Below are positions 26,601 to 28,840 of a DNA stretch of 28,840 nucleotides, in pieces (the stretch's first letter is position 1; each line of letters begins with the position of its first letter). Position numbers and translations under genes: made by a program. Location of the stretch: positions 1 to 28,840 of the forward strand of contig CAZCWX010000372.1 in NCBI GenBank assembly GCA_964502465.1. The letters are read 5' to 3'. The notes under the pieces are model-generated. The model saw only the letters and a program-made list of their open reading frames with translations. It was not told the DNA's origin and ran no database searches. The DNA is from CAZCWX01 sp964502465 (lineage in GTDB: Bacteria > Desulfobacterota > Binatia > Bin18).

Positions 26601-28840
26601 AACGACGTTCCGTCACAATTCACAGATACACTGCTGCTCTCGCGCGATGCGCTGGAAAAACCTGCGCCTGCGCCTCTCTTGTCTTTGACGCGCGCAAGGA
26701 TACCAGCTGACACCCGTACGCACGTGATGAGTAGCTATTTACGCACGATGGAACATTTCCTTGAGGTGCAAGAGCAGGTTGTCCGCGCGTTCTTGCGCGG
26801 AGACTCAGCGGCCGGGGGTCCGTCTTCCACTCAACGAGATGGGCAAGCGACACAACAGGTTCTGTCTCAGCTCCCGTCTCTTACGCAGAATTGGTCTTTT
26901 CCGCATGAGGACATGCGTGTCGCTGTTGTACAGCCCCCTTCCTCGATCGAACAGCAGCCGCCAGTAGGACATGGACAGCAAAAAGAAGTGCTCATCTCAC
27001 GGTTCCTTGCCTTGGTCAGTGACAAGACTGGATATCCTATCGAGATGCTCGACCTGTCGCTCAACATGGAAGCTGATCTTGGCATCGATTCAATCAAGCG
27101 GATAGAGATTCTTGGGTCGTTTCAACAAGACACGGGGTTGATTCAACCGGAAGAGCTAGAGCAGGTTGCGGGACTCAAGACGTTGGGAGAGGTCATTGCA
27201 CACTTCAGTCAGCAGGCTGAAGCCATACCGCCGACTCCTGCGCCAAGACACACAGCCGCTAATGGGATGTCTGTTGCAGCCAGCGGGCAATTAGTCTCTC
27301 CACGAGAAAACGGTGGAAATAGGGTGCAAGGGCCGTTTCTCAAGACGGTCCGATCGATAACAGATAATGAAGAAACCGTTGTTGTCTGTTCTCTCAATGC
27401 GCAGAGCGATGTCTTTCTCCGACACCATACAATTGGGGGACGGGTATCGGTTCTTGATGAGAGTAAATGGGCAATGCCGGTCGTGCCATTGACCGTGAGC
27501 CTTGAGCTTATGGCTGAGGCCGCAACGTTGTTACAACCTGGGAAATTCCTCATTGCGATAAAGCAGGTACGAGCAGCTCGCTGGTTCGCACTGGAAAACG
27601 ACCGACGCACTGTCATGGTTCATGCAAAGCGGACCGTACCTGATCCATACGATATGCAGGATGCCGTTGAGGTGCGAATTTTCGCATCAGACGAGCAGGG
27701 GCTTTCGCCTGGTCCGCTTATCATTCAAGGAACGATGGTTTTTGCTGAGCAATACCCAGCGCCACCACAGACCACGGACTTTGCCCTCCACAACGAGCGA
27801 CGATACCAATACTCACCTGATGAATTCTATACAAAAGTCATGTTCCACGGGCCGCTCTTTCACAGTGTGCTCTCTATCGATCGTTGTGGCGAGAATGGGG
27901 CTCACGCGACCGTTCGATCTGGGAAAGAAACCGGCTTCTTCCCCTCAATGCCAGAAGCAGGGTTCGTGCTTGATCCTGTGCTCCTTGATGCTGCCGGACA
28001 GGTCGTAGGGTTCTGGGCGGCTGACCGGTTAGCGGGCGGGTTTGTGGTATTCCCGGTGGGATTTGCAATGCTGCAGTTGTACGGTCCGCTTTTGGACGTT
28101 CCTCATTCCCTCTTATGCCGATCTCGCAGTCAACTTCTTGGTCATGAACGCGTGCGTTCTGACATCGAGTTTGCTGATGCCGAAGGCTTCATCCGCGCAC
28201 AGGTGAATGGTTGGGAGGATACGCGCTTTGACTTTCCCAGAGCGTTTGTGCATTTTGTCCTGGCTCCCCAAGAGACCATACTGAGCGAACGGTGGCCGGA
28301 GGCCGCTTCTCTCGTTTCTGACGATTCCGAAAAGAGGCTGTGGTGCTGCCGGGTGCGGCTCGCGAATTTGCCAGAAGCGCTTTTCGACGCTGGGAGCCCA
28401 ATCTGGCAACATGCGTGGGCGCGACTCATTCTCAGCAGCCGAGAATACGAACAGTGGCAGACCTTGAAGGGTTCTGAAAAGCGACGGGCAGAATGGCTCC
28501 TCGGGCGCCTTGCGGGAAAAGACGCCGTCCGGCAACTGCTTCTCGATCGAGAAGGGGTGCAACTCTGTCCAGCTGATATGGAGATCGTTCCGGATGAGCA
28601 CGGCGCTCCCTCTATCCAAGGAACATGGACCAAAACGCTTCCTGGCGTCCCGATGATTTCACTTGCCCACTCCAACGGCGTTGCCGTCGCTGTTGCCGCA
28701 GAGTACGAAGCGTACGATGGGATAGGGATTGATGTCGAAACGGTGCGAGACCTGCCTGACGAAGGGAGGGCAGCGGCATTTAGTGCTGCGGAACACGCAA
28801 TGCTCCCGCGGTCGGGGGGGGGGATTGCGCAGGAGTGGAG
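23619..28840 (+). CDS. Second megasynthase: KS-AT-ACP-DH-PPTase (runs off right edge)
   Basis: The frame starts just after the first synthase stop and stays open to the window edge (at least 1740 residues), with no in-frame stop seen. The start is GTG 23619 (after GGAGG) or GTG 23628 (after AGGAG). KS spans about 10-470 (C216, H351, H391; the last motif reads SMISHT instead of the usual IGHT). AT begins near 585 (S682 in GHSSGE). A helix HFLEVQEQVVRAFL precedes a single ACP (S1158 in LGIDSIKR). A double-hotdog DH runs about 1255-1540 (H1270, D1457/Q1461, FHGPLF). From about 1580 it becomes a Sfp-type phosphopantetheinyl transferase (WLLGRLAGKDAVR, MISLAHS, GIDVE with D1705/E1707). No KR is present. 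It should self-activate both carriers. The C-terminal end lies outside the window. Confidence 0.9.
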   Translation, partial: MELVIGHPRSVDDIAIIGMACLFPGAPDVQAYWENIVGKVCAIGDPPPGWAGEEIFDPHSHEPDRIYCRKGGFLGDLARFDPLAYGVMPRAVDGAEPEHFLALRVAHEALADAGYLNRPFNRQKAGVILGRGTFLNRGNVTALQHGLIIDQTLRVLTQLHPEYSKQELHVLKEQLKASLPAFNTETAPGLVSNVMCGRIANRLDLQGPTYAVDAACASSLIALDLGVRDLQSNRCDLVLVGGVSISTPAIVFMVFCQLSALSRSGQIRPFDANADGTLLGEGIGMVVLKRLQDARRDGDRIYAMVKGVGVASDGRALAVLAPRLEGEELALRRAYEEAGISPRTVELIEAHGTGTLVGDLTEIQALRRVFGDREGLYPHCGLGSVKSMISHTIPAAGVAGLIKATLSLYHKTLPPTLGCEAPNPKFELEKTPFYINTETRPWIHGGQEPRRAGVNAFGFGGINTHVLLEEVSVEEESGCCQRTWDSEVVIVQGSSRAEIIAHGERLRDYVEANQNVCLRDVAYTCNGELRESTLHLAIVATSVAELSQKLNHALQRLSDAKRQRIKDRSGIYFFEEPLARQGKLAYLFPGEGAQYTNMLVDLCLYFSEVRACFDRADRVFLENSRPYVPSQVIFPPPLETHSEETALWQVDIAVAAVFSANRALATLLSRLGVRPGAIVGHSSGEYAALLAAGAVEVSSEEDLLQHGLALNTVYAAVEERIPAATLIAVGVGRPGVLQAVLKQCPGPLYVTMDNCPHQVILCGTEENANAAMAMLRSQGAICTVLPFKRGYHTPLFAPVSKEFARFFQKLQVVAPHVPLYSCATAQLFPAVPDNIRQLAVSQWSSPVRFRETIEAMWKAGVRVFLEVGPRGTLVGFVDDILRGKPYVSIPLNVTHRSGIMQLNHAVGLLAAHGVPMQLDYLYERRQPRRLDFKATAKELPMQQSSMRVALDLPIARVQSTGVVKKGKATLEGTKPSLVAEQERENSSMPTGLIQNDVPSQFTDTLLLSRDALEKPAPAPLLSLTRARIPADTRTHVMSSYLRTMEHFLEVQEQVVRAFLRGDSAAGGPSSTQRDGQATQQVLSQLPSLTQNWSFPHEDMRVAVVQPPSSIEQQPPVGHGQQKEVLISRFLALVSDKTGYPIEMLDLSLNMEADLGIDSIKRIEILGSFQQDTGLIQPEELEQVAGLKTLGEVIAHFSQQAEAIPPTPAPRHTAANGMSVAASGQLVSPRENGGNRVQGPFLKTVRSITDNEETVVVCSLNAQSDVFLRHHTIGGRVSVLDESKWAMPVVPLTVSLELMAEAATLLQPGKFLIAIKQVRAARWFALENDRRTVMVHAKRTVPDPYDMQDAVEVRIFASDEQGLSPGPLIIQGTMVFAEQYPAPPQTTDFALHNERRYQYSPDEFYTKVMFHGPLFHSVLSIDRCGENGAHATVRSGKETGFFPSMPEAGFVLDPVLLDAAGQVVGFWAADRLAGGFVVFPVGFAMLQLYGPLLDVPHSLLCRSRSQLLGHERVRSDIEFADAEGFIRAQVNGWEDTRFDFPRAFVHFVLAPQETILSERWPEAASLVSDDSEKRLWCCRVRLANLPEALFDAGSPIWQHAWARLILSSREYEQWQTLKGSEKRRAEWLLGRLAGKDAVRQLLLDREGVQLCPADMEIVPDEHGAPSIQGTWTKTLPGVPMISLAHSNGVAVAVAAEYEAYDGIGIDVETVRDLPDEGRAAAFSAAEHAMLPRSGGGIAQEW

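Noticed and set aside
23653..28619. Many small open frames on both strands after 23616, as if no long gene were there
   Set aside because: Reading the frame from 23619 gives one uninterrupted KS-AT-ACP-DH-PPTase protein to the window edge; the small frames are its shadows.
15274..28840. Enediyne biosynthetic cluster
   Set aside because: Domain order is similar, but the usual enediyne thioesterase and accessory genes are not in the window and NPD fusions are not expected, so only a broad secondary-lipid/polyketide call is made.

Overview
The window reads as bacterial chromosome with a GC content that looks to be in the high fifties. It has gene-dense strand blocks and several short palindromic repeat islands of the kind scattered through large environmental genomes. 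Gene content (luciferase-like monooxygenase, ferritin-like di-iron proteins, RlpA, CutA, CorC, and giant PKS/secondary-lipid synthases with a built-in phosphopantetheinyl transferase) suggests an uncultured Gram-negative soil or host-associated lineage. Something near Entotheonella/Tectomicrobia, Binatota or the former Deltaproteobacteria would fit, but this taxonomic guess is weak. No rRNA, tRNA, CRISPR or transposase gene was seen.

Layout. 1-522 is non-coding and filled with nested inverted repeats. 523-4990 (minus strand) holds a four-gene oxygenase block, in transcription order: a luciferase-like flavin monooxygenase, a small possibly SCP2-like protein, a ferritin-like di-iron protein with an intact EXXH/E/EXXH ligand set, and its tandem paralogue in which most metal ligands are gone. 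5118-7183 (plus strand) encodes an RlpA lipoprotein with a SPOR domain and a protein joining a radical-SAM-like fold without its cysteine cluster to a STAS domain. 7162-12355 (minus strand) carries an aminotransferase/Mur-ligase-like fusion, a threonine/serine dehydratase-type PLP enzyme, and a compact CorC-glutaredoxin-CutA set. 12382-15158 (plus strand) carries an unrecognised 231-residue protein, a FIST sensor and a glycine/phenylalanine-rich coiled-coil protein.

15274-28840 (plus strand) is dominated by two megasynthases. The first (2780 aa) reads NPD-like x2, KS, AT, ACP, KR, DH. The second starts just after it, is open to the right edge of the window (at least 1740 aa), and reads KS, AT, ACP, DH, Sfp-type PPTase. 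Together they hold every activity for a self-primed, iteratively reducing polyketide/fatty-acid line: ketoreduction, dehydration, a candidate flavin enoyl reduction and in-cis carrier activation. The domain order is that of PUFA and enediyne-type synthases, but each protein has a single ACP, and the enoyl-reductase-like flavin domains are fused at the N-terminus of the first. The product is unknown; a specialised (secondary) lipid or polyene is the most reasonable inference.

The most unusual items are the two-protein lipid synthase, the aminotransferase-Mur fusion, the cluster-less radical SAM-STAS protein, and the di-iron enzyme paired with an apparently metal-free paralogue.
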